Positions 35,909 through 46,142 of a stretch of 64,000 nt of DNA are shown here, piece after piece. Numbering within the stretch: the stretch's first letter is position 1; the number at the start of each line of letters is the position of its first letter. The notes beneath the pieces are model-generated. The model saw only the letters and a list, made by a program, of their open reading frames with translations. It had not been told where the DNA came from and ran no database searches. The position numbers and the translations under genes were made by a program. This DNA comes from Iris pallida (lineage: Eukaryota > Streptophyta > Magnoliopsida > Asparagales > Iridaceae): the NCBI GenBank assembly GCA_029216955.1, contig JANAVB010023996.1, forward strand, positions 18,553,242 through 18,617,241. The letters run 5' to 3'.

Positions 35909-37115
35909 AGTGTTCTATTTTACCATCCTGGACATGTTGTGACTTGTGTTGTTCTAAATAGGAGTCAGACACCTCTCCTCAGACAGTATTTTCACTTCGG
36001 ATACTCAGATATCAGGCGAGTACATTCTCTGACTGTTTCATACTTGATAGGATTTACATTTATGCTCTGGATTACTTTACTTGATGCTTTCATATTGTTA
36101 ACACGGCTTGGTACTATATTGATCCCTTCATGAGATGTTATTCCCCTCGGGAGCATCGGGATACAGTATGTCATGTGTGTTTCACTTTCATCATGTACTC
36201 CGGTGCTTTCACCATTCATGTACACTCTTGTGATTCATGTACTCTCATGTTCATAGATCCCCTATGTATACAATCATGTGCACCCATTTATGGGCCTTCA
36301 TGTGATATCATGTGCAATAACATAACCTGTCTGGATCCTTATGTATTGATTGGGGTATGGAGGAGTATAAATGGTCATGTGAACAATTCCAAAGTAGTAT
36401 AATCATGTGCAAACTTAGATTACTCATGTGCAAATTCAAGCCGTTCACATGTCTATCTTGTACTCTACATTACTAGCCACTGTTAGTTCTTTACTTATAG
36501 TAGATATTTCTTTACAGTTATCTCTTTTATTTTATATATTTTCCACGTTTTATGTATCTTACTTTATAGTATATTTATATATCTTGTCGTATTATGAACT
36601 GTGTGAGATGTACTGTGCTCGCTCCTGTCCTGACTGGACCTGTTGAAAATATTACAGAGGACGAGGATGAGGCGTGTTGTACCACCTACAACAGGACATC
36701 ATTAGAGGACACCTGTGACTTGGACTTCCATCTGAATCTATTACCTGTTGACGACACTCCTATAGTTTAGTTATCTTATTTCAGTTGTATCTCATCTGGA
36801 TATTTGTATTAGAGATTGTGATGATGTGGATTGTGGAACTTGTTAGATTTTACCTTAGACACTTTGGATTCTCTCTTTTATCGTATTTTATCTGTGGATT
36901 CTGTTGATATTCTTATCTATCTTATTGTACATCTTCCTTAGGTGTGATTGAGATTTGTACTTTATATTATTCCTCCATTCGGAGAGTATAACTGTGTAAT
37001 GTACCTTATAATTGTTAGATGTATGTGACCTAGGACAATGTTCTACCGTCGACACTGTGGTGTAGGCTGGACGTACCCACTTCTTGTGCCCCTATACTAG
37101 GTGCGGGTCGTGACA

Positions 37116-37341
37116 CATTTTTAGTGGTGGCCCATGCAGGTCTAGATTTTGCAGTGGTATTCGAACTACTGTATCACTACAGCCTACAGTAGGATTAGGA
37201 TATTTTTTGATGGTACTCAATCACATTAGGAGAAACTCTTAATCAGATTCCTTTTATCTAAATTTGCTACTTATTGTCTTCCCTTGAATATAAACTATCC
37301 TCCTTTGCTATTTCGACTCATTCTTAAAAATTATTTCTTGT
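37116..37341 (+). other. Gypsy-1 leader with conserved post-LTR motif
   Basis: Right after the LTR comes TTTTTAGTGGTGGCCCATGC, which is kept after the LTRs ending at 31165 and 55684 and, inverted, before 15219. Its conservation and place suggest the minus-strand primer site. It does not match the usual plant initiator-methionine site, TGGTATCAGAGC. Confidence 0.5.
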
Positions 37342-38738
37342 TTGGATCTGTCTCTAGGACGGTCATTGAGACTAGATCTCATCGCCCCGGACAGGGGGAC
37401 ACTACTGAGAGGTCTGCCACCTCTCGTCCTAGTGTGGCGACTAGATCTCATCGAGACTAGATCTCATCGCCCCGGACAGGGGGATACTACTTATTGTTTC
37501 TTGTTTATTGTTTCTTGTAACACAGCTGGGTTGGGTGCTTCAGCTACCTTCGGAGGAGCCCCTCAACCAGTGTGGCAACAGAGCCCAGTTATTTCGGAGA
37601 TGCTTTAGCAGCAGCAGCCGCCTTCAGGATCTGTCGACGCAGTCTAGCTGTTCACCTTCTTCCAGCAGTTCATGGAGGCCCAATAGGCTCAGCAGCAACG
37701 TCAGACGGCAGAGTTCAGTCGGGGCATCGATCTGGCCCTGACGACAGTTGAGAGGGCTACAGCTCAGCCTCCGGCATGTCAGCAGCAGTATTATCCGAAG
37801 AAGAAGGGCATACAGGATTTCCAGAAGATGTACCCACGAGACTTTATGGGTACAGAGGGCATCATGTACGCAGACGAATGGATCGAGCACATGGAGATCT
37901 TTAGGCTGGCAGAGATTCCAGTGACACTGTAGATTGAGGCGGCGGCTATTATGATGCAGGACTTGGCTCGCACGTGGTACCAGACAGATCCGAGGGTTGG
38001 TACAGTTGGGCAGACTTGGACAGCTTTCAAGAAGCTGTTTAAGGAGAAGTTTTTCTCCGACGCAGCACTTGGTGCCCTCGAGACGCAGTTCGAGGCTTTG
38101 GTACAGGCAGTCAGACTGTCGAGGAGTATGTCGGGGAGTTCTGCCGTTTGGACAGATTTGTTGAGGGGCTTTCTGAGGCGATGAATGCGTGGAGGTTCAG
38201 GAAGGGGCTAGTCAAGGAGGTGAAGTCCTATGCCAAGAGTGCATGCAGCGCCACTTTTGAGAAGATCCTGATGGGTGCCTTAGCAGCGGAGGATAATCTT
38301 GAGCTGAGGCTCAAGAAGGGATGAGACACTCAGGGAGCCAGTGGTAGCGAAGGACCGGCCAAGAGGCCGCACTTTCAGCAGCAGCATCAGCAGCGGCAGA
38401 GACAGTTCCAGGGTCAAAGTCGTGCACCTTTCCAGCAGGTGCAGCAGCAGCCGAGGGTTCAACCGCAGGCACTCAGGCAGCAGCTCATCAGTTGTAGTTT
38501 CTGCAAGAAGCCAGGGCATGTGTACAATGACTGCAAGAAGAGGCTCGGGAGACGCCTACTCTGTGGTTCGGCAGAGCACCAGTTGAGGGAGTGCCCTCTG
38601 TGTTCGGGACGAGCAGCTCACGGAGCGGGGGCCAGAGCCCCAGCAGTGTAGCAGAAGGGACCGCTGCTAACTCAGCAGCAGCAGTTCGTGAAGCATCAGC
38701 AGCAGGCCAGGAAAGGCCAGCATGGGTGAGCTTTCGCC
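37342..38738 (+). pseudogene. gag: Gypsy-1 gag, broken
   Basis: This encoded the structural polyprotein of a chromovirus. A glutamine-rich stretch (QQQPPSGSV, LFTFFQQFMEAQ) is followed by the retrotransposon gag core (PRDFMGT, ADEWIEHME, LARTWYQT, FKKLFKEKFF, RFVEGLSE). After a glutamine-rich linker comes a zinc knuckle (CSFCKKPGHVYNDC near 38480) and a second cysteine motif (LCGSAEHQLRECP). Stops occur near 37607, 37646, 37687, 37930 and 38322, and there is a frameshift near 38105. An approximately 79-bp duplication of the start region (37371-37409 and 37450-37488) is absent from Gypsy-2. No intact frame exceeds about 90 codons. Confidence 0.85.
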
Positions 38739-41700
38739 ATGGCGGCCGAGGATGCAGAGGCTATTGGGGAGCTAATCGCAGGTTCTGTTCTTCTCGACTC
38801 CATTCCAGCTTTTGCCTTATTTGATTCCGGGGCTTCCTATAGTTTTGTGTCTGTATCATTTGCTGTTAGACACTACCTTATATCTGAATCGTTTCCTACG
38901 ACTTGCAAGATCACGATCGAGGGTGGTATTATCCTCGTGAGTGATGTTTGCAGAAGGCGGAGTATTATTTTGGGAGGCCGGGAGTTGGAGGTGAGTCTGT
39001 TCGTAATGCTACAACCGAACTAAGATGTTGTATTAGGTATGGATTGGTTGAGCAGGCATCATGCCAGCATAGATTGTCGTGGGGGTAGAGTTCTGTTCGG
39101 AGCGCCAGGAGAGCCAGAGTTCGAGTTCACCCGATGGCAGGCGGAGTAGAGCAGCGGACTTTTCTGTAAAGTTTTAGTCGAGGAGCTGGCTGTTCCACAT
39201 CCTTTGATTACGGAGTTCACGGACGTCTTTTCGAAGGATTTGCCAGGACTTCCACCGGACAGAGATGTTGAGTTCTCGATAGACTTGGTTCCCGACATGG
39301 AACCGATTTCTCAGCATGTCTATCGAGTGAACAACAGCGAGTTGGTGGAATTGAAGAAGCAGGTGGATGAGCTGCTGGACAAGGGCTTCATCCGTTCGAG
39401 TTCTTCACCTTAGGGTGCACCGGTACTCTTTGTACCCAAGAAGGCTGGGTCGGTACGGATGTGTATCGACTACAGGGCACTCATCAACCTCACAATCAAG
39501 AACAGATACCCACTGCCACGGATTGATGATCTCTTTGATTAGTTGAGAAAAGCTCGGGTTTTCTCGAAGATTGATCTGAGGTCAGGTTATCATCAGGTAA
39601 AGGTAAAGAAGGAGGATATTCCGAAGACCGCATTCAGGACACGGTATGGTCAGTTTGAGTTCTTGGTTATACCGTTTGGGCTGACCAACGCTCGGTGGTA
39701 TTCATGAACTTGATGAACAAGGTGGTCCATCAGTACTTAGACAAGTTCGTGGTGGTGTTCATCGATGATATCCTAGTGTACTCGAAGACTGAGAAGGAGC
39801 ATGAGGAGCATTTGAGAGTGGTTCTGGTGACACTCAGGAGGGAGGAGCTTTATGGCAAGCTCTCGAAGTGTGAGTTCTTTTTGGACAGAGTTGACTTCTT
39901 AGTTCATGTGGTGACTGGAGATGGGATATCAGTTGACCCGAAGAAGATCAAGGCAGTTGAGGCTTGGTCGACAAGGAGTTCAGTAGCAGAGATCAGGAGC
40001 TTCTTGGGATTGGTAGGCTATTACAGGAGGTTCATATAGGATTTTTCCCTGATTGAACAGCCATTGACTAGGCTATCTGGGGAGAATGCAGAGTTTATCT
40101 AGTCAGAGGAGTGTCAGGTCGCTTTTGATGAGTTGAAGAAGCGGCTGACGACAGCTTCGATTCAGACATTGCCATCCGGATCATGAAGGTTCACTATCTA
40201 CAGTGACGCATCAGGGAAAGGTTTGGGTTGTGTCTTGCAGCAGCATGGGAAGGTGATTGCCTATGCTTACAGGCAGTTACATTCCCATGAGAAGAACTAC
40301 CCTACCCACGACTTAGAGTTGACAGCAGTTATATTTGCTTTGAAGTTGTGAAAACACTACTTATATGGAGAGCGGGTGGCGATCTTTACAGATGATAAGA
40401 GCATAAAGTCTGTGTTTACACAGAAGGAGCTCAACATAAGGCAGCGCAGGTGGTCGAAGTTGATGAAGGACTTCGATATTTTACTATAGTATCACCCCGG
40501 GAAGGCCAATGTGGTTGCCGATACCTTGAGTAGTTATCCGACAGCCATGTGTTTGAGTATAGATCATCACTTGCTAGCAAATTTGGAGAGCCTGGGATTG
40601 AGGTGATTGTGCCAGGAGTTCAGATACAGATATGGGGCCTTTAGATTCAGTCAGATATGATTGAGAGGATCAAGTCAACACAGTTCGAGGATGTTGCTTT
40701 GTGGTGTATTCGAGAGCAGGTTCGAGCAGGACTGGTGGATGATGAGTTTACTCTTGTAAAGGATGGCACTTTGAGGCACGGTTCCAAGCTGTGTGTGCCC
40801 AGTAGAGAGCTCAGGGAACAGGTCATGCAGGAGGCCCACCGATCTCAGTACTCTATACATCCAGGTGCCAACAAGATGTATAGGGACCTGAGGGAGCACG
40901 TCTGGTGGTATGGGATGAAGCGGGAGGTAGCTCGCTTCATAGCCAGATGTTTGGTCTGTGAGCAGGTCAAGGCAGAGAGGCAGAGGCCAGAAGGTTTGTT
41001 GCAGCCATTGCCTATTCCATTGTGGAAGTGGGAGCACATCATGATAGATTTTGTTTCTGGATTGTCGCGTACACCAGGAGGAAAAGACGCGATTTGGGTC
41101 ATCGTAGACAGGTTGACCAAATTAGCCGACTTTTTGCCATTTAAAGTGGGTACGTCTACTGAGAGGCTAGTAGAGATGTATATGCGGCAGATTGTCAGGA
41201 TTCATGGAGTTCCGATCAGCATCGTCTCGGATCGGGATAGTCGCTTTACTTTCCATTTCTGGTAGAGTTTGTAGACTAGTTTGGGTACTCAGCTCAAGTT
41301 TAGTACTCAATACCACCCTCAGACGGACGGACAGTCAGAGACGACTATTCAGACGCTCGAGAACATGTTGCTGACGTGCGTCTTTGATTTCGGAGGATCC
41401 TGGAAGGATCACCTGTACTTGGTAGAGTTTGCTTACAACAACAATTTTCAGGCCAGCATTGAGATGTCACCCTTCGAGGCACTGTACGGGCGTAGATGTC
41501 TTACACCCTTATCTTGAGATGATGTTGGAGAGCGATCTTTATTGGGACCTGAGATGGTTGTTGATGCAGCCGAGAAGGTGAAGCTCATCAGAGACAGACT
41601 TCACGTGGCGCAGGACAGACATCGACATTGGGATGATAGCCACCGGAGGCCTTTAGATTTTGAGGTACAGCTTAGAAATAGGATTAGAAGTAGGTTGTTT

Positions 41701-42234
41701 GTTTGTGTTTGTTTGATCATGTTTGATTATTTTGTAACTTAAGACCTTGTTTGTGTTTAGGTTGGAGACCTGGTTTTTCTGAGGATATCTTCGACTCGTG
41801 GTACCATACATTTTGGTGGAGGTGGGAAGCTTAGCCCGCGCTTCATCGAACCTTTCGTGATCAATGGTAGAGTCGACGATGGGGCATACAGGCTACACTT
41901 GCCACCTACACTAGTGGGTGTCCACAACGTATTCTACGTATCAAAGTTGAGACATAATGTGGTTGATCGTAGCCATGTGCTCGACCATTCAGAGATTGAG
42001 GTGGGGCCTACTCTCAGTTATCCAGAGCAGCCAGTGGAGATTCTGGATCGCCGAGAGAAGGTACTGAGGAACTAGGTGATAGCCTTGGTTCGCGTCGCAT
42101 GGAGGCATCATTCTCCAGAAGAGTCTACCTGGGAGCGGGAGGATGAGATACGCGAGCGATACCCATATCTTTTTGGACCTTGGGGTATGATTATCTGTCC
42201 TTCTCATCAATTTAGTTTTGCCTTTCAATTTTGA
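38739..42234 (+). pseudogene. pol: Gypsy-1 pol with chromodomain, broken (Tekay chromovirus)
   Basis: The domain order is protease, reverse transcriptase, RNase H, integrase, chromodomain, which defines Ty3/gypsy chromoviruses. Visible motifs are protease FDSGASYSF (about 38820), PKDLPG-type linker SKDLPGLPP (39235), reverse transcriptase DYRALI and [10 protein letters not shown] (39465-39600) and VFIDDILVY (39755), RNase H YSDASGKG (40198), integrase zinc finger with CLVCEQVK (40950), integrase core [14 protein letters not shown] and HPQTDGQSE (41040-41340), then FHGG-type KLSPRFIEPF and chromodomain WRHHSPEESTWE (42100). Stops interrupt it at many points, including 39410, 39540, 41264 and 42073. 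The longest open piece is 40657-41265. A 96-bp intron-like segment lies at 41665-41760. The chromodomain normally steers integration toward marked chromatin. Confidence 0.9.
41665..41760 (+). other. Intron-like GT-AG segment in Gypsy-1 integrase
   Basis: The segment starts GTACAG, ends TTTGTGTTTAG with a T-rich tract, and contains in-frame TAA and TAG. Removing it joins FE to VGDLVFL and restores the conserved integrase FEVGD block. A 96-bp segment with the same borders is at the same codon in Gypsy-2. Confidence 0.65.
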
Positions 42235-42246
42235 AGACAAAATTCT

Positions 42247-42263
42247 TTTAAGGAGGGTAGATT
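42247..42263 (+). other. Polypurine tract of Gypsy-1
   Basis: TTTAAGGAGGGTAGATT directly precedes the LTR start TGTCACTGCC. The copy at 60730-60745 is the same, marking the 3' end of the internal region. Confidence 0.8.
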
Positions 42264-44054
42264 TGTCACTGCCACATTTTAGCTTGAGGGTATTTTGGTT
42301 ATTTTGAAATTTTAGATTTATTTTGAATTATTGGAGTAATGGTTGTTATTTTTGACCTTTGCTAGTTGAGACTATGGAGACTAACCTAGATGTTGACTTA
42401 GCTATGGTGACTTGATTAGGATGGTGGGACCCTAGTCTAACTTAAGTCGACCCAAGTTGAGTTATTTTGAATCAAGTTTCATATAGAGATTAAGTGATTT
42501 AGGTGCATGGATTTTTAACTTAGAGATTGATTCATTTAGCATTGAAACTTGGCCCAAGCCCATTATCCACAACCTTAACCCTAATTCTTTCCATACATGG
42601 CCAGCCCCTAGGGATTTCCCTCTATTTAATGTCTCTTCCTAGATCTTGCCTCTTTTTACATCATATCAACTTTTGGCAAGAAAGATGTATTGGCATTTCT
42701 TCATCAATCCATAACTTCTCTATTTTAATTCATTTTTGACTCTAGTCTCTTGCAATAGAACCAAATCATACTCAATTTACTATTCATGGAGAGAAATATC
42801 AGATTTTGTGCAATTTGGAGCTTTTGACTTGCAAGAGAAATCTTTCTATTTGGGGCTTTTTCTTTGAGTTTGATACTCTATAGGTAAACACCTCAAACTA
42901 TCATTAAATCTTGATTTATTTGCATGGTTGCCTAGATCTAGGTGTCCCAAAGCTATGGTGTGTGTTTGGTGAGGTTTTGTATTGGTTTCGTGTCCGTATC
43001 GGACAAGTATCAGTTTTCATTTACAAGTATTTGTGGAAATGCCTCTGAGAACTTTTTCATCTTGTTTATGAAATGTTTTTGATTGGAAATATTGATTTTG
43101 ATGTGCTCTTTATTTTCCCTAAACTCTGAGTTGATTTTCGAGTCATGTCGGGTCCACACGAAGATACGAACACGCTCGCGCGCAGAGCTAGAGTTTCCCC
43201 TGCTGTTTAATTGGGCTGTGGGACCGGATACAGTATTGTTCTACCCAATACTGTGAGGACACATAGGGGCAGTGTCTACGAACCAGACCCCCAAGTGGCT
43301 CGAAGTATCGTGTCGAATCAGACACGTTCTCGCTCGTGCACTGGATTTACACGCACACGTACCGGCGTACAGACACGCACCGATACGCATCTCGTACACT
43401 GACACGGGGACACATGGACACCTCGTGTCATGTCCAGGGTGTAGCACTAGTGCTAGGCTACACATGGACGTGACCACGTGGACACACGTGTCGTATGTCG
43501 TGTCTACGAACGTGTTGAACTTGTGCACGAGACAGTGCACTATGTTCTGATTGCTCGTGTGTTAGTTTTCATATTGGACACATTTGTGTCCACTTGGTTG
43601 GACACAGACACCCTACATGACACATATACATGTGCACTAATGATTACCAATCAATTAATTGGAATATTAACAGTGAATTGAATTCGAAATTGGGATTTCC
43701 TTAAAGTTCTGATACCATGTTCTGATTTTTATCCCCTGAGTTTCAAATGATTTTTTAACTGATTAATTAGATATTTTATGTATGTACACATGTTTGTATG
43801 TATGATCAACCTGAGAATTATGTAGGCTACTTGGGAATCAATAGTATTTGTTGTTCATCCTATTTTCTGAGATTTAATAGGTTTTAAGTTGTCAATTAAT
43901 GTTTAAGTTAATATTGTTAACATTCGAACATGCCTGGGAATTTGGGTTATTGCCTGTGTGACACTGAAATCTGAACTCTCCCATCTATCTACATTCGACA
44001 CACACCTACACATTTACTGAATCTGGAAACAAACCACACACACACACACATGTT
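42264..44054 (+). repeat. Middle LTR shared by Gypsy-1 and Gypsy-2, part 1
   Basis: It matches 33281-35060 without large gaps and is then cut within a CA repeat by Copia-2. Short open frames at 43211-43681 mirror those in the other LTR copies and are not genes. Confidence 0.88.
44050..44054. other. Target-site duplication ATGTT (left copy) of Copia-2
   Basis: ATGTT is repeated at 52198-52202. The host LTR continues with CACAAACTTGTGATG, as it does at 35062. Confidence 0.92.
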
Positions 44055-45111
44055 TGTAGGAACGATATAGTAAAGCGTAATACTCTAGAGGAGGGGTGAA
44101 TAGAGTTGGCAGCGGAATAATGCTAATTAAAAAATGTTAGCAACACAATCACAGTATATAATCACAGTTGAAATAATGTAAAGGCAGAGTTCAGAAAGCA
44201 AACGCAAAGACAGCGATGTATACTGGTATCCCTCTGTTGAGGACTAATCCAGTCGGTAGAACTCTTGCTACCAGTTGAATCCACTATAGGAAAAATCGCA
44301 AGTTTTCTTACGAAGTCCTTGCAACTTTTACAACGCGAGCTTTGATACGAAGAACTCGTCCAACTTCAAATGTGAAGAGGTATTCTTCAATCAAGCCTTC
44401 TGATTACAATCTCTCAGAAACTTCTAGACCGTACCGCACTGGCAAATCGACTAGAGGATTGTAACTGGCTTGGGATCTGAAAATAAAAGCTCTAAAAAAC
44501 TCTTTGGAAGGCAGAAAGCTTTTTAGATAGAGAGAAGATTGAAAGTGAATGAGTGAATTGAAATGATCGAAATCTATCTCTATTTATAGGAATTCCAAAG
44601 GGAGAACTCTGTCAAAATTCGGGCAGAATTCGGGCAGAACTCGATGAGCAAATCTCGGTCAAATCCGCAACTGCAGGAGGACCAAGTTCCAGAGAATTCA
44701 AAAATCAAACGGCCACCAACCGAACCCTGGCCGAACTCTGGCCGAGTTCTGTCAGGGTTAGGTTAGGGTTTTAAAATAGATTTTTGGTGATTTTTGAAAA
44801 CCTTTTTGAAAACCTTTTTGTAAACATTTTGATAGGTCATTTTAAAAAACATTTTGAACTATTTTGGGGATAGCCTATTTGCCAGTACGACTCGGTGTAC
44901 AACGTATTCCTAGACTCAAATAAAGTAAAAAATTATATTGCATAGGAAGTACAGACTCAAGTAGGCAAACAGATCTTCAGTCTTGAACGGAGTGAATATC
45001 CAATCTTGCTTATGTCCAAGAAGCTGAGATATCCCAACAAGCTTCGTATATCCAGACAGAGTTTTGATCAATTATTAAAATCAGGTTGACCATATGACCA
45101 ATGGGCCAACA
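44055..45111 (-). repeat. 3' LTR of Copia-2
   Basis: On the + strand it runs TGTAGGAACG to GGGCCAACA, i.e. TGTTGG...CCTACA in element sense. It contains a GGCCGAACTCT-type repeat (44711-44750) with one unit fewer than the 5' LTR, and an extra GAAAACCTTTTT unit near 44795-44820. Confidence 0.92.
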
Positions 45112-45129
45112 ATCTCCCCCATTTTGATA
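45112..45129 (-). other. Polypurine tract of Copia-2
   Basis: On the minus strand the run reads AAAATGGGGGAGAT and abuts the 3' LTR start TGTTGGCCC. This is the standard copia arrangement. Confidence 0.85.
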
Positions 45130-46142
45130 ATTGACAAACTATGAATGATATAACATTAAGCTTGTTCAAAAAGAATCAAAACGTGAAATTGTTCATGTCC
45201 TGTATTTAACTCAAAAAAATGTTAGATCTTTTAATTTTCTTCCCCTTTGTCACTTAGCAAAATAATTGCACAAGAGAAGGCTCCCCCGCATTTAATGCAG
45301 AAGGCTCCCCCGCAACTAATGCATAAGGAACAAATAGTGAGAAAACATAATAAATAAAACATAAAGAGTAGATATAAATCATCACAGGCATGTAAAGTTT
45401 CTACAGATTATCATCACAAGCATGCTATTTGCTCTAAAGAATATTATCACATGCATGCTATTTCACAGGCAGTTTGTAATGAAGAAGCAGTATAAAGAGA
45501 TAGTGCTAAAACAAAGTGCTGAAAAATAAACTGAAATATCATAAAAGAAACACCATAAGCATGTCCATGATGATAAAAGTACTGAAAGCATACTACAAAG
45601 TTCTGATAAATGTCAAAAGTACTGATAAAAAGAAATACTGATAAAAACTTGGAATGTTGGAGCATTTCCAAGTATACAATAGAATGTCACTAAAAAATCA
45701 AATCACATCTCCTCATCACTATCCTCGTCATCATGGTTAGGAAGCAATGAAAGAGAAGAAGCTCTCGGGTTCTGGATATATACACAGATACCCTCAACCG
45801 AACTCGGGCCGAATTCGGTCAGAGCTCTGGCCGAATTCGCCTAGGGTTCTTCAAAGTTGATTTTTGCTACTTCTTTTTCATTGTCTCATTTCAAATATTT
45901 AATTCAAAGATTAGTTATTTTAGCCTTCAAATAACATAATTAATAATATTTTATGAATTAAATGTCGTTACACAGCGACTGTCTCAGATTAGCTGTAGGA
46001 GTACTGTCCCAGCTGGCGGAGGTTCACCGGGGAACTCTTAAATACCGCTTTGCTTCAACCGTAGTTGTGGTGACAGACAGACTCTTTATTGGCTTGTCTC
46101 TAACATAGTTTTTGCGTATTGAGATATAATCATAAAACAGAA
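45130..46142 (-). other. Copia-2 region between pol and 3' LTR
   Basis: About 1 kb without a convincing gene. A short minus-strand frame near 45700-45840 ends in an acidic run (HDDEDSDEEM) and includes GGCCGAATTC-type repeats like those of the LTRs. SIRE relatives often carry an extra frame here; this may be its relic, but the evidence is weak. Confidence 0.4.

Larger units (their letters stand above)
33281..37115 (+). repeat. 5' LTR of Gypsy-1 (family C, 3835 bp)
   Basis: It starts TGTCACTACCAC and ends GGGTCGTGACA, a terminal inverted motif. It matches 42264-44054, 52203-55684 and 60746-61972. The five bases before it are AGTTT. It contains an ACGTG/GACAC-rich segment (34160-34640), CA-rich tracts (35010-35280), a TC/TA microsatellite and a W-box array. 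The open frames in 34026-34692 follow the GACACG repeats and are not credible genes. Confidence 0.88.

Noticed and set aside
45130..46142. Envelope-like gene after Copia-2 pol, as in some SIRE elements
   Set aside because: No open frame of useful length, signal peptide or membrane segment is seen; only a short acidic tail frame.
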